A DNA stretch of 64,000 bases from the NCBI RefSeq assembly GCF_040958095.1, contig NC_091169.1, positions 8,720,380-8,784,379 on the forward strand, written 5' to 3'. Every line of letters begins with the position of its first letter. Within the stretch, counting starts at the first letter, position 1. The notes under the pieces were generated by a model. It saw nothing but the letters and a program-made list of their open reading frames with translations. It searched no databases and was not told the DNA's origin. Below are positions 21,639 through 32,636 of this stretch, one piece after another. The position numbers and the translations under genes are program-made. The DNA is from Procambarus clarkii (taxonomy: Eukaryota; Arthropoda; Malacostraca; Decapoda; Cambaridae).

Positions 21639-22054
21639 TCGTTTGCTCTGTGTAGAGGGTGAGGGTGTGCTACTTGGCCGATCTTATCGCCTTTAATTCA
21701 TTTAATATCCTTCCATGCCAGACTGAGGGGGGGGGGGGTGGTGAGAGTTGAGACTGTTAACAAAAGTTTCCCAGTTATCTTGCTTGAGCTCTGTCATGCG
21801 CTCCCTCGCCTTGGCTAGGGCTTTCTGAAAGAGCTTGAGCATTGCTGGCGTACGTGTTTCCCTATATGCATGCCCAACTCGTCTGGCAGTGCGTTTCAAA
21901 GTACGCAGTTTGGGGTCATTGTAATAGGTATGGTGTTTATTATCTTTCATATCGTTCCGACTATTGGATGGTGCAGGGAGCCGACCTAAAGGGTCAGTAA
22001 ACATCTGAATGCTCTGTACTAGACCGTCGTTAAATGCCTGGACTGTGGAGGGAT
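21639..22054 (-). pseudogene. LINE-D EN-RT connector
   Basis: The basic frame (PKLRTLKRTARRVGHAYRE, then KARERMTELKQDNWETFV) resembles the connector between EN and RT in I/R1-type LINEs. A run of 11 G at 21727-21737 ends the frame as poly-Pro codons and shifts it. It begins DPSTVQAFNDGLVQ, which follows from the 22191-22247 piece once the LINE-B6 tail is skipped. Confidence 0.6.
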
Positions 22055-22096
22055 CAATGTATTCTCACAAACCCAATGTACCTTCTTGTATATATA

Positions 22097-22183
<87 letters not shown>

Positions 22184-22190
22184 GTGCTGT
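22055..22190 (+). mobile_element. LINE-B6, minimal tail insertion
   Basis: It holds only the last about 35 bases of a LINE-B (TTCTCACAAACCCAATGTACC, TTCTTGTATATATA) followed by about 100 bases of (ATAA)n, with no core hairpin and no UTR. It lies between two pieces of LINE-D coding sequence, EWYS and DPSTVQ. It is one of the shortest LINE-derived insertions in the window. Confidence 0.75.
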
Positions 22191-22247
22191 ACCACTCTGA
22201 CACATGAGCAACAAAGTCTTCACGTCGAGCAGGAGGAACATCTTCTC
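22191..22247 (-). pseudogene. LINE-D connector piece between two insertions
   Basis: Fifty-seven bases on the minus strand encode EDVPPARREDFVAHVSEWYS, which bridges the EN end (FERKRFN at 24176) and DPSTVQ (22054). Its order and strand are the evidence that LINE-A4 and LINE-B6 both landed within LINE-D. Confidence 0.55.
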
Positions 22248-23873
22248 TTCTTCTCTTCCATTGGTTCATCCCTTGCAAATGATATTCCATCTTCCAGTAC
22301 TGACATTAAGGACTATCTTACAGGTAACTATCCACAGTCTCTGTACCTAAAGCCTGTTAATTCCACTAACGTCAATGAGATAATCCTTTCCTTTAAAACC
22401 AAGTCTGGTGCCCTTGAGGAGATACCAACTTTAATTTACAAAAAAGCCTCCAGATCTTTAGCCCCAGCTATTGCTTTGCTCTTCAACAAGTCACTTGAAC
22501 TCCAAACCTTTCCAGATATTCTAAAAAAAGCGAGAGTAACGCCTGTCCACAAATGTGGTGATCTCACAGATGTTAACAACTACAGACCTATATCAATCCT
22601 GCCAAACTTGTAAAAAAATTTTGAAAAACTAATCTATAAGCAGCTTTACTCATATCTAGCCAAAATCAATATACTTAGCCCTTGCCAATATGGCTTCAGA
22701 CCCAAAAAAAGCACTAACGATGCACTTATTAGAATGCTTAACTCGATTCATAAAGCTCTTGATAAAAATGAGTTCCCTGTTGGGTTGTTTGTGGACCTGC
22801 GTAAAGCTTTTGATACTGTCAACCACCAAAACCTTCTTCTTAAATTACATCATTATGGAGTCAGAGGACACTCCCTACAATACCTCAAATCCTACCTTAC
22901 TGACAGGCTCCAATATGTTTCTGTGAATAATACAATTTCTCCCACCCTACCCATCAACATTGGTGTTCCCCAGGGCAGCATACTTGGCCCTCTCCTCTTT
23001 CTCATCTACATTAATGACCTTCCAAATGCCTCCCAACACCTCAAACCAATTCTATTTGCTGACGACACAACCTTCATTTACTCCAGTCCTGACCCCCTTG
23101 CTCTAAATGCCACAGTAAATACTGAGCTAAATAAAGTCCATCTTTGGCTAACTGCCAACAAACTCACCCTTAACATTGACAAAACTTTCTTTATTCTGTT
23201 TGGCAATAAATCCTCTAATCAAATAAATCTCAAAATAAACAATACCCAAATTTGTAACAAATTAGATGGCAAATTCCTTGGCATTCTCATTGACCACAAG
23301 CTGAATTTCCAGGGACACATTCTAAATATATCAAAAAAAGTTTCAAAAACTGTGGGCATTCTTTCCAAGATCAGATATTATGTACCACGCCCTGCCCTGG
23401 TGACTCTCTATTACTCCCTTATCTATCCATATCTCAACTATGGTATTTGTGCTTGGGGCTCTACTACCCAAAATCACTTACGTCCTCTAATTACTCAACA
23501 CAAAGCTGCTATTAGGACAATATCCAACTCTGGCCCCAGACATCACTCGGTACCCCTACTCAAATCTCTTAATATGTTAGACATTAAGTCACTGCACATT
23601 CTCTCATGTGTATTATACATATATAAAACGCTAAACTATAATGCCAATCCTGATCTCAAAAGCTTCATAGAAGGTTGTAACAGAACCCATGAGCACCACA
23701 CCAGAAATAAATACAGTTTTGATATTCCTAGAGTACGACTTAATCAAACTAGAAATGCTCTACAAATCAAGGGGCCCAGAATGTGGAATGACCTTCCCAA
23801 CCATGTTAAAGACTGTACCTCTCTCAACCAGTTTAAGTTAAAAACGAAGCTATACCTAATAAATTCCCTGTAA
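22248..23873 (+). pseudogene. LINE-A4 ORF2: RT and C terminus with one stop
   Basis: It is nearly identical to LINE-A9 over RT: KSTNDALI, DLRKAFDTVNHQ, GVPQGSILGPLLF, FADDTTFIYSSPD and the full C-terminal tail to LINSL (23873). One in-frame TAA at about 22611 (LPNL-stop-KNFEKL, where others have Ser) separates connector from RT. EN and ORF1 are absent by 5' truncation. An open RT frame of 379 codons follows the stop. Confidence 0.85.
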
Positions 23874-24175
23874 CCCACCTTACCCCCCTGTTGTCAACCA
23901 ATGTCTGTTTTTTTTTTTAAGGAGCGCTGTTTGTCGACATAATTGTATTTGTGCTGCTTTTTCATCTATTTTTCATTTCTTGTTTTCATTCTACTCATTA
24001 TGCTCAATTAGTATTAAGCTTGTCATTTAAGTTTATCATGCCCGAAACGCTTTGCGTAATAGTGGCTTTAGGCATTGTATGTACTAGCTCTACCTATAAA
24101 TCAACCAATCTTTGTAAAAATTTATTGTATGTATGTACCTTACCTAATTAAACATTTTATTTTATTTTATTTTTT
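22248..24175 (+). mobile_element. LINE-A4, 5'-truncated, nested in LINE-D
   Basis: It starts at the FFSSIGSSLAND connector of ORF2 and continues through RT, the 3' UTR, the tail core near 24040-24066 and a (TTTTA)n end. LINE-D coding sequence flanks it on both sides. No clear target duplication is visible. Confidence 0.85.
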
Positions 24176-24840
24176 TATTAAACCGTTTACGTTCAAAAGT
24201 CCCACCGGGCAGGATGGTATTTCCGATACATAGAGTAGTCAATCTAGGGTGATGATCTGACAACAAATCTGTTACAATAGATGATGTGCACCAGACGTGA
24301 GAGACGTTGAAACCAACACAGAGGTCTAGAAGGCCTCCACAAATATGCGTGGGTTCAAGGTCACCCACAATCTGCACATCTTGGTGACTATTTAGTAGCG
24401 ACAGCAGTTGATTCCTATTACCGTTACTGAAGCGAGAGCCACCAATGTCCTTGTGTCTAGCATTGTAGTCACCAAGAATGATGGTTGGCTCTGCTTGAGC
24501 GCAGGCCGGAAGATCAATATAATTTAATTTTCCTGCTGGAGCATATAGATTAAATACATTGAGGACAGAGTTGCCCACATAGATCCTCACTCCATGATAT
24601 TGTTGACCGGCAGTTTGTTTTTCTGGAAGAAATTGATGGGGTAGGGATTGTTTGATGTATAGAATGTAAGAGTTTCTGGATCAGAAGCTGTAAGAAACAA
24701 ATGAGGACAATTTCGGGGGAGAGGATCTTGCGGGAACTCTGCACTCCTGGAGACATACACTATCGATGTGTTCAGTTGTTACTTTGGGATGTAAATCTGA
24801 GAACCTTTTTTTTGAGGGATGCAATGTTCCACCTAAGGAT
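24176..24840 (-). pseudogene. LINE-D ORF2 EN domain
   Basis: The minus strand carries WNIASLKKK-like sequence near 24835 (EN N terminus), then a CLQECRVP-like catalytic region near 24740-24760 in one frame and YVGNSVLNVFNLYAPAG, IILGDYNARHKD and LSDHHPRLTTL in the next (24590-24200). These are AP-endonuclease motifs: Glu, the GD-N motif and the terminal SDH. At least two shifts, one in the A8 run near 24810 and one near 24590-24600, break it. Confidence 0.7.
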
Positions 24841-25010
24841 GCATAACTTAGTTATTTGTGCAATTAAAGTCAGCATTATATATTGATAATATTATTCCAC
24901 TTAATATATATTATCTATTTCAATACGATATAAGTCCAGAAACATTTCTTAGTTTATTACCAATGTCACACATTTGCCTCCAATTGTCTAATACAATTTG
25001 TCCGTCATTT
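24841..25010. other. AT-rich spacer upstream of LINE-D EN
   Basis: No coding signal; rich in TATATTA-type sequence. It may be the ORF1-ORF2 spacer of LINE-D. Confidence 0.3.
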
Positions 25011-25472
25011 TCATCTATAGAGTCGTTTTGAACATACCATAATTATTAACACAGCGTTGGCATTTAACCTGCATGGAAGGGCTCCACTACACAAGGTTTC
25101 AAGATCACTAGAAGTTTCCCCTGATGGGCAAGCGAACACATGTTTGGAGGGTTCAGGGGTGGAAGGGGGAGTTTGGCAGTCATTGCTTATAAGTCCCCTC
25201 ATACACGTGACCATCATCGCAATATCGCTGGTGGATTTTTTCTCATGTTGGAGCTGCTCTTACAGTCGCTCCGTCTCCTGCTGTGACTGCTGCTGGTGTT
25301 CCTGCAACCGGTCACGAAGGGCAACCACTGCTTGAACAGTGGAGCGACCCAAGGGCGAGGTGGTAGGGAGGCTGACGTTGAGATCTGTCTCATTTTGATC
25401 CACTTCCTTTTCCCCCACTTCCAGTAAACTGTGGTGTCCAGCTGTGAGTGGTCCCCTCACAGTAGGTGACAT
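25011..25472 (-). pseudogene. Possible LINE-D ORF1 remnant
   Basis: Two minus-strand stretches in the same frame are separated by one TAA (after QETERL). They encode MSPTVRGPLTAGHHSLLEVGE, a Gln/Glu-rich heptad-like region (RDRLQEHQQQSQQETERL-stop-EQLQHEKK) and a tail with Cys residues. A coiled coil upstream of EN suits a LINE ORF1, and position and strand fit LINE-D. I recognise no RRM or zinc knuckle, so the assignment is tentative. Confidence 0.4.
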
Positions 25473-25583
25473 TATCCCAGAACCAGGAAGTGGCCACTCT
25501 ACATCAGTGAAAGAAGAAAGAAAATAATAACGAAATAATATAATAGTTCAAGTGACAATAACGAAAATAATAGTTCAAGTGAT
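25473..25583. repeat. Short direct repeat at the LINE-A5 left edge
   Basis: A unit like ataacgaaa...aatagttcaagtga occurs twice in tandem (about 25527-25555 and 25558-25581) right before LINE-A5 begins. It may be a duplicated target or simple slippage. Confidence 0.5.
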
Positions 25584-26120
25584 AACAAGTCACTTGAACT
25601 CAAAACTTTTCCAGATATTCTAAAAAAAAGCGAGAGTAACCCCAGTCCATAAATGTGGTGATCTCATTGATGTCAACAATTTCAGACCTATATCAATTCT
25701 GCCAAACTTGTCAAAAATATTTGAAAAACTAATCTACAGGCAGCTTTACTCTTATCTAGTCAAACACAATATACTAAGCTCCTGTCAATATGGCTTCAAG
25801 CCCAAAAAAGCCCTAACGATGCACTTATTAGTATGATTAACTTGATACTTGCAGCTCTTGATAAAAATGAGTTCCCTGTTGGGTTATTTGTGGACCTGCG
25901 TAAGGCTTTTGACACTGTCAACCACCAAAACCTTCTTAAATTACATCATTATGGAGTCATAATGGTCACTCCCTGCAATACCTTCAGTCCTACCTTACTG
26001 ACAGGCTCCAGTATGTTTCTGTGAATAATTCCATTTCTCCAACACTACTTATAAACATGGTGTTCCACAGGGCAGCACACTTAGCCCTCTTCTCTTTCTC
26101 ATCTACACTAATGACCTTCC
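25584..26120 (+). pseudogene. LINE-A5 ORF2, RT left part
   Basis: It runs from the connector end (KSLELKTFPDI) through NFRPISILPNLSKIFEKL, QYGFKPKKA, DLRKAFDTVNHQ and a GVPQG-like region to LIYTNDL, where Gypsy-2 interrupts. It is broken by shifts near 25628 (A run), near 25805, near 25955-25970, where CATTATGGAGTCATAATGG carries an extra duplication, and near 26055. FADD lies on the other side of Gypsy-2. Confidence 0.8.
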
Positions 26121-26439
26121 TGTTATAGTTTTGGTCAGACAAACAATCTTCGTCCACATGGTTTTTATTCTCCGCCAGTAACAACAACAAAACATTATCA
26201 GGTACATGAAATATTATTAACTAGTAAGTAATTATCAAAAGAAGGCACCAAACCGGGAAGGCTATGTAGCACCATCAAATGCGCAAAATAATCAGAGGGC
26301 GCTAAATATCACCAAGGATGCCAATACGAGAACAAAAACGCATAAGGCGAACGATATCAGAAGTATCCGAGTCACCAAGAATTCTATTGAGGGACAGGTG
26401 ACCGCGAGGGGCGGTCGGAAAGCAAGACACACGCTCGTC

Positions 26440-29400
26440 CTAGAAGTCAGGACATTCAAGAAGGACATGCACGACCGTAAGAGGGACAATGCAACTAGGA
26501 CAATAAGGAGCAGGGCGGCGCTCCATCAAGTGACCATGGGTTAAGCGAGTATGGCCAATACGCAATCTCGCCAGAGCAGTTTCCCACAGCCGGTTACGGT
26601 GGAAGGAGGACGGCCACGAGGAAACACAACATTTAAGAGTACGTAGTTTGTTACCAGTAAGAGACAACCAAGAAGCCTGCCAACGGGTAAGGACTGAGGA
26701 ATGGATAACCGGGTAAAAGTCGGAATACGGAACGCCTTTACGAGAGATGGGACAAGAGCGGACAGCTTCCTTGGCGGCAGCATCTGCACGCTCATTTAAA
26801 GACACACCAATATGGCTGGGAACCCAACAAAACTCAACCGACTTAAATTTACATTGAACAAGAAACAGCCAATGCTGGATCTCGACAACTACTGGATGAA
26901 CCGGATTAAAGGACCCGAGAGCCATGAGGGCACTACGAGAGTCAACAACAACTACAAAGGAGGACTGACAACGAGAAAGCAGGAGACGAAGAGCATAGAG
27001 AATAGCATAAAGTTCCGCTGTAAAGATGCTAGTCTCCGAAGGTAAGCGACACATAAGTGCGATCAGGAAAAACAACAGAGTAGCCAACACCGTCCGCCGA
27101 CTTAGACCCATCGGTGAAGACAGAAACGGAGCGGGAGTGAGAAGAAAAATGCTCAAGGAAAAGGCGTTTTAGAACCGTAGGAGGGGTAAAAGCTTTAGTG
27201 ATACGGGTCAAGGAAGTACAAAACCGCGGAAGAGGGACTCTCCACGGGGGCAAAGAAGGAACAACACGAGGAGAAACATTAGAAATACGAACGGAAAGAG
27301 AATCCTGGAGGCGAGACAACCGGACAGAAAGAGGGAGCTGGTGAAGAGGAACAGGAACCGCAGGAGGGGTAAAAGTTAAAGCACGACAGAGGCGAGAGGA
27401 AGGATGCTGTAAGGACCGCGCAAGATAGCGAAGACAGTAGCGATCACGGCGGTCCTGGAGAGACAGGAAGCCAGTGTCAACATACAAGCTAAGGACGGGA
27501 GTCGAACGAAAGGCACCAGAACTGAGGCGCAACCCAGTATGGTGCAAAGCATCAAGATGGCGAAGAGTAGAAGGAGAAGCAGACGAGTAAGCAGGGCAAC
27601 CATAATCGAGCTTAGACAGGACGAGAGAGGAATGTAAAGCAAGGAGAGTGCGCCTATCTGCTCCCCAAGAAGTATGGGACAAGACCCGAAGGAGGGTAAG
27701 GGCCTTAGAGCACTCAACACAAAGGTAAGAGATATGGGGAGACCAAGACAAACGAGTGTCAAGGAATAACCCCAAAAGCTTTGCGGAATCTTTGTATTCA
27801 AGGGGATGACCATAAAGTGACAAAGAGGGACGAAGAACAACCCGTTTCCGCGTAAAAGTCATGGCACAAGTCTTAGAAGTAGAGAACTTGAAGCCATGAT
27901 CGGTGGCCCAAGACGACACGGCATCAATTGCAAGTTGAAGCCGGTGCTGAAGGAGAGGCGAAACATCACCCTGACAGCAAAGGGTAAGATCATCGACATA
28001 GAGAGCAGAGAAGACACCAGAAGGAAGAGAAGAAAGAAGACCATTGAGGGCAACCAGAAAAAGAGTAGTGCTCAGAACACTACCCTGGGGCACACCTTCG
28101 TATTGCTGAAAAGAGGCAGAGAGCGCGGTACCAAGGCGCACCCGAAAGGAACGACGGGAGAGGAAGCTGCGGAGAAAGAGAGGGAGATGACCACGAAGGC
28201 CAAAAGAATGAAGTTGAGATAAAATATGATATCTCCAAGTGGTGTCGTAAGCCTTTTCCAGGTCAAAAAGGACGGTAACAACGGAGGTCTTCGCAGCAAA
28301 AGCAGTACGAATATAGACCTCCAAGTTCACCAGGACATCTGTCGTGCTGCGGCACTTGCGGAAACCAAATTGAGAAGGGGAGAGGAGGTGATGGTGTTCC
28401 AGGAACCACATCAGACGAACGTTAACCATACGTTCAAAGAGTTTGCAGACACAACTTGTGAGAGCAATAGGGCGAAAGTCCTTAGGGGAAGTACCCAGAG
28501 ACCCCGGTTTGCGAACAGGGAGAACAACGGCATCGAGCCAGTCCTCAGGGACTGACGACGACTCCCAGATCCGATTATACAGACTCAGTAAATACTGAGA
28601 CGTGCACGGAGGGAGATGGCGAAGCATCTCATAATGAAGACCGTCGGAGCCCGCAGCCGTAGAACCGCAGAGGGCCAGGGCAGAACGAAGTTCAGAGAGA
28701 GAGAAGGGATCATTATAGGGAAGTTGAAGACGAGTGCAGAAATCTAAAGGACGAGACTCAAGGACAGGTTTACGAAGAAGAAAAGATTGGGGAAGATGAA
28801 GACCAGAGCTAACAGAAGAAAAGAGAGAACCCAGTACGGAAGCGACCTGCAACGGGTCCGCCACAAGAGTATCATGGAGGTGAAGGACCGGTGAAACATC
28901 GGGAACGAACTTACCCGCTATCTTGCGGATACGCTTCCAGATCTGGGCCAGAGGAGTTTCGGACGTAATTGTCGAGACATAAGATGCCCAACATTCACGT
29001 TTAGCCGTTCGGATGGCCCTACGGGCCACCGCACTCGCTTTCCGAAGGAAAAGAAAAGAATCGGTCGTCTGCCTACGGCGGTGCCTCTTCCAGGCTGCAC
29101 GCTTACAGCGGACAGCCCGAGCACAGTCCGCATTCCACCAGGGAACGCACTTCCGTGGAGCCCGGGAGGAAGAGCGAGGGATAGAGCGGAGGGCAGCGTT
29201 GAAGACAGTGTCATGAAAAAGGAGGAGAGCGCGAGAGAGAGGCAGAAGGGAGAGGTCAGAGAGAGTAGCACTGAGGGAAAATAGGGTCCAGTCCGCCTTA
29301 GCAAACTGCCACCTAGGGAAAGAGAGGGAAGGGCGAAAAGAGAAAAAGGAAACAAGGATGGGGAAATGATCACTTCCATGGAGGTCATCAAGAACCTGCC

Positions 29401-30007
29401 ACGTGAAATCTAAGTAAAGAGAAGAAGAGCAGAGAGAAAGATCAAGACAAGAAAGGGTGCGAGTCCGAGAGTCCAAATGAGTGGGCTCACCAGAATTCAG
29501 AAGAGACAGGGAAGAAGAGAGGAGAAACGGCTCAAGAAGGCGACCCCGGGTATTCGTCAGAATGTCACCCCAAAGAGAATGACGACAATTGAAGTCACCC
29601 AGCAGGAGCACAGGCTCCGGCAAGGAGTCTAGGAGGTGTTTCAAATCAGGAAGAGAAAGTGGGACACTCGGGGGGGAGATAAATGGAACAAACAGTGTAC
29701 CATTTCCCCACAAAGACACGAGCAGCAGAACAATGGAGAGGTGAAGGAAAAAGTAAAGGAACAAAGGGAACATCAGCACGAATTAAAAGAGCAGAAGAAT
29801 TAGAAGCCCCAGCAACAGCTGGGGGGGGGGGGGGGAGAGAAAGGAATAGCCACGAAAACGACCAGGACGAGCACCAAGCATCGGCTCCTGGAGACAGACA
29901 CAAAGGGGCGAAAACCGCGAAATCAGAAGTTGGAGTTCGAGGAAATTGGCGTAATAACCTCGAACGTTCCATTGAAGAATGGACAACGACGAGAAGAGAA
30001 AGGACAA
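26440..30007 (-). pseudogene. LINE-E ORF2: EN, RT, RNase H, C-terminal CCHC
   Basis: EN starts SILQWNVRGYYANF and CLQEPMLG. A 15-G run (29821-29835) shifts the frame, and a 7-G run (29670-29676) shifts it again into a 916-codon frame: LLGDFNCRHSLWGD, GSDHFPILVS, TAAGSDGLHYEM, FRPIALTSCVCKLFER, DLEKAYDTTWR, GVPQGSVLSTTLF, ALYVDDLTLC (YVDD near 27990), then VFTDGSKSADG. A shift near 27060 leads to TAELYAI, VDSRSALMAL and WVPSHIGVSLNERADAAAK (RNase H) and a final CPSC...H...C. Three shifts in an otherwise clean reading frame; two are at G homopolymers. Confidence 0.88.
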
Positions 30008-30054
30008 AAACAGAGAACAAGGAAGAAACCAAGGCGAAAGAGCAACAGAGCACG

Positions 30055-31996
30055 TTAAAGAATATCAGGGTCGGGATCAGGGTCAGCAAAGTCAGGGTTA
30101 GGGGGCATGGGTAAACTGAGCAAAGACGGAGGGAAGGAAACGGGAGAACAGATCAGAGGTGGGCGGGCGGGGTCCGGAGGAGGAGGAGGAGGAGGAGGAA
30201 GAGGAGGAGACAACGGAGAGGAGCAGGCAAGGACAGCAGCAGGAAGAGGAGGGGTAGAAAGAGGGGAGCGTACCTCAGCAAGGGCAGCAACTGAGAGGGA
30301 AGCGGGGGCTAAAGAAACCTCAATAGCAGGAACAGGGGGCGCAACCACCGAAATGGGAGGGGAAGGAGCGAGAGAGGCAGAAGTAGGGGCCGAGGAAGAA
30401 AGCGAAACCTTCTTACCCGCCGGGGAGGAGGAAGGAGAGGAGCCAGGTTTACGCTTCTGACGTAAAGAGACAGGTGTCCCAGCAACCACGTACTGGGCAA
30501 CGGATTCTAGCGTCTCAACAGGAGAAGCTGAACGAGAGCACACATGACGGCCGTTTGGAGAGTGATGGACATCAGCCCGCACCGACAGGCGGCGGGGAGA
30601 GTCAAGAGACGGAGGGGAAGGATGGGAAGGAGGAACGGAGGGAGACGAGGAAGAAGACACAGGAGACACGACAGACCGGGTAGAAGGAAGGGGAACCCCA
30701 GACAGAGGACCAGGAGGAGGAGCCTTCGGGAGAGAACCCAAAGGAACAGAGGAGGGGGCAGTGGGCGCATCAGGGTCCAAGGCCCGGTAACGGTTGTGAG
30801 TCTGAGGAAGGCGGGAAGGACGAGGAGAGGAAGAGCGCAACACGCGAGCATAAGAGACATTAGCATAAGGCGGGAGTCGGCGAACCTGGCGTCTCGCCTC
30901 AGGAAAAGATAAACGCTCCCGGTGCTTCAAGTTGAGGAAGGCTGCCTCAAGCTTGTAATGGACACACGCACGGGAGAAGGTAGGATGGGCCTCACCGCAG
31001 TTGAGGCAACGAGCCTGGGGAGAAGTGCACTCCGACTTAGAGTGACCTTCGCCACCACACAAAGGACAGAGAGAGAGACAGTCCCGGAGCAGCGGAGGGC
31101 ACCATGCCCAAACCTCCAGCACTTGTTGCAGAGCCGAGGAGAAGGAATGTACTCCTGGACAGAGCACCTGGCACCAGCAAGAATGACAGAGGGTGGAAGG
31201 GTCCTACCATCAAAGGTAATCTTCACAACCCGGAGGGGTTGACGGCGACTACCACGAGGGGGACGAGTAAACGTGTCCACCTGGAGAATAGAATGGCCCT
31301 GGGCAGCAAGGATATGTCGAATATCGTCGAGACAGTCGCGCAGGTCCCGAACACCGGTCGCAACATGGGGCTGGAGCAAAATAGTGCCAACACTGGCATT
31401 CAACCCAGCGTTCTTCGAGACCCGAACAGGGGTCTCGCCAAGGCAGGATAAGGCAGCCAAGCGGGAAGCAGCATCCTGAGAAGGAGCAGCAACGACACGT
31501 GTACCAAGACGAGTGGGGTTAAAAGTAATGGAGGCATCCACGGAATCAACGAGATGTCGATGGAGGGAGAAATCGTCAGGAGGCGCAGAATCAAGAGGGA
31601 GGAGATCAAAATATTTGGCCCACGAAGCGGGACCAAACAAGGCTTGATAGGTAGCAGAACTGGAAGGAATCGAGCGAGGGCGGCCGTGACGAGGACGGCG
31701 GTGAGAACCCCCGAGAGAGAGGGGTTAAAAGGCGCAGTAGTTACAACTAGAGAAGGAGCCGCGCCAGGGGACGAGGTAGTTACCACTGGGGGCTTGGGGC
31801 TCGACCCAACCACAGAGGAGGGAGGGGAGCCAGGGGAAGGAGTCAGAGAGGCCAAAGGAGGAGCAAGGTCGGGGCCCAATGCAGCGGAGGCTACAGAGCC
31901 CGGTCTTCCAACACGGACCGACTCGGGGGCTTGGTCGCCCACCCCACGAGCCTGAAAAGGTAAACCAGAAGCAGCCGAAACAGGGGTCATCATCAT
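30055..31996 (-). pseudogene. LINE-E ORF1, gag-like with three CCHC knuckles
   Basis: It starts MMMTPVSAASG with a Pro/Ser-rich N terminus, then an RNA-binding region (FNPTRLGTRVVAAPSQDAA, SVGTILLQPHVATG, LRVVKITFDGRTLPPS), then knuckles CNKCWRFGHGALRC, CPLCGGEGHSKSEC and CLNCGEAHPTFSRAC, and a long Pro/Ser-rich tail ending DPDPDPDIL. This ORF1 type packages LINE RNA. The frame is split twice, near 31545-31560 (after SPSID) and near 31080-31090 between knuckles 1 and 2. Whether these are genuine or assembly errors cannot be told here. Confidence 0.85.
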
Positions 31997-32608
31997 TACG
32001 AAAAGAAGAATTCATTCACGAATGTGCCCCCACACCCACCATGGAGCCACAATTAGAGGCAGAACACCCAACAAGAAGCTATCTCCGATCTTGCCGGGGC
32101 CTCCTAGGGGTGCGTCGTGAGTATACGCCCCACAAACGCCACCTTAAGAAACCGACAGTCCATCGAGATCGGGTTCAGTGACGAAAGGGGGATTGACAAT
32201 AAAAGGTTCCCCTCGCTCTCGACGTCGGGTACTACAGTTCTACGGGTGCAAGAGGTTTGCTATTAAGCACCCGGGCATCAAAATAGAAGAAGTCCAAGGG
32301 AAGAACCAGAACGAGCAAAAGGTCGGCAGGAAACGGCAAGCAGATAGGAGAAAAGGGGGGAGAAAAACGAAACAGAAGGAAAAGGAAAAGGTGCCCAGCA
32401 GAATTGGAGAGGACGGCAGCAGGAGCACAAGGCTAGAAAAGGACAGAGGACTGTCCCAAGGAGCATCACACTCCGGCAGCCGCCCACTAAGCCCCCACAC
32501 GGCGACAACGAGCTGAGCAGGGAGGGGGTATTATTAACAAGATCATAAACAAAAGAGCATCTGCTCCAAACATGCTACCTCCAACATCTGTAGTACTCAA
32601 TCCCAACA

Positions 32609-32621
32609 TTCCTCCTCTTTT
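32609..32621 (-). promoter_or_regulatory. Gypsy-2 polypurine tract
   Basis: AAAAGAGGAGGAA on the minus strand sits directly against the 3' LTR start TGTTGGG. That is the expected site for plus-strand DNA priming. Confidence 0.8.
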
Positions 32622-32636
32622 AAATAAACTCTATCC

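Larger units (their letters stand above)
19640..25472 (-). mobile_element. LINE-D, I/jockey-type LINE with RNase H, split by two LINEs
   Basis: Right to left: possible ORF1 (25011-25472), EN start near 24835, EN to 24176, [LINE-A4], a short EN-RT connector (22191-22247), [LINE-B6 tail], the rest of the connector (21640-22054), RT and RNase H to about 19640, where LINE-C cuts off the 3' end. Parts on either side of each insertion fit one element in order and strand. Confidence 0.75.
26222..32528 (-). mobile_element. LINE-E, full-length-looking I-type LINE in a Gypsy-2 LTR
   Basis: It is bounded by a perfect 10-base duplication TATTATTAAC (26212-26221, 32529-32538). Minus strand: pyrimidine-rich 5' leader starting CCCCCTCCCTGCTCAG (about 32000-32528), ORF1 with three zinc knuckles, ORF2 with EN, RT and RNase H, and a 3' UTR of about 220 bases with no poly(A). 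Both ends are intact, so this is not 5'-truncated; only frameshifts stand against activity. Confidence 0.9.
26121..32608 (-). repeat. Gypsy-2 3' LTR, split by LINE-E
   Basis: Pieces are 32539-32608 (70 bases) and 26121-26221 (101 bases); together they equal the 171-base 5' LTR. LINE-E lies between them, and its target duplication TATTATTAAC is at 26212-26221 and 32529-32538. Confidence 0.9.

Noticed and set aside
29683..32516. Long plus-strand Arg/Glu/Gly-rich open frames
   Set aside because: They are antisense to LINE-E ORF1 and ORF2, whose minus-strand domains are unambiguous; the composition is a by-product of Pro/Ser/Leu codons.
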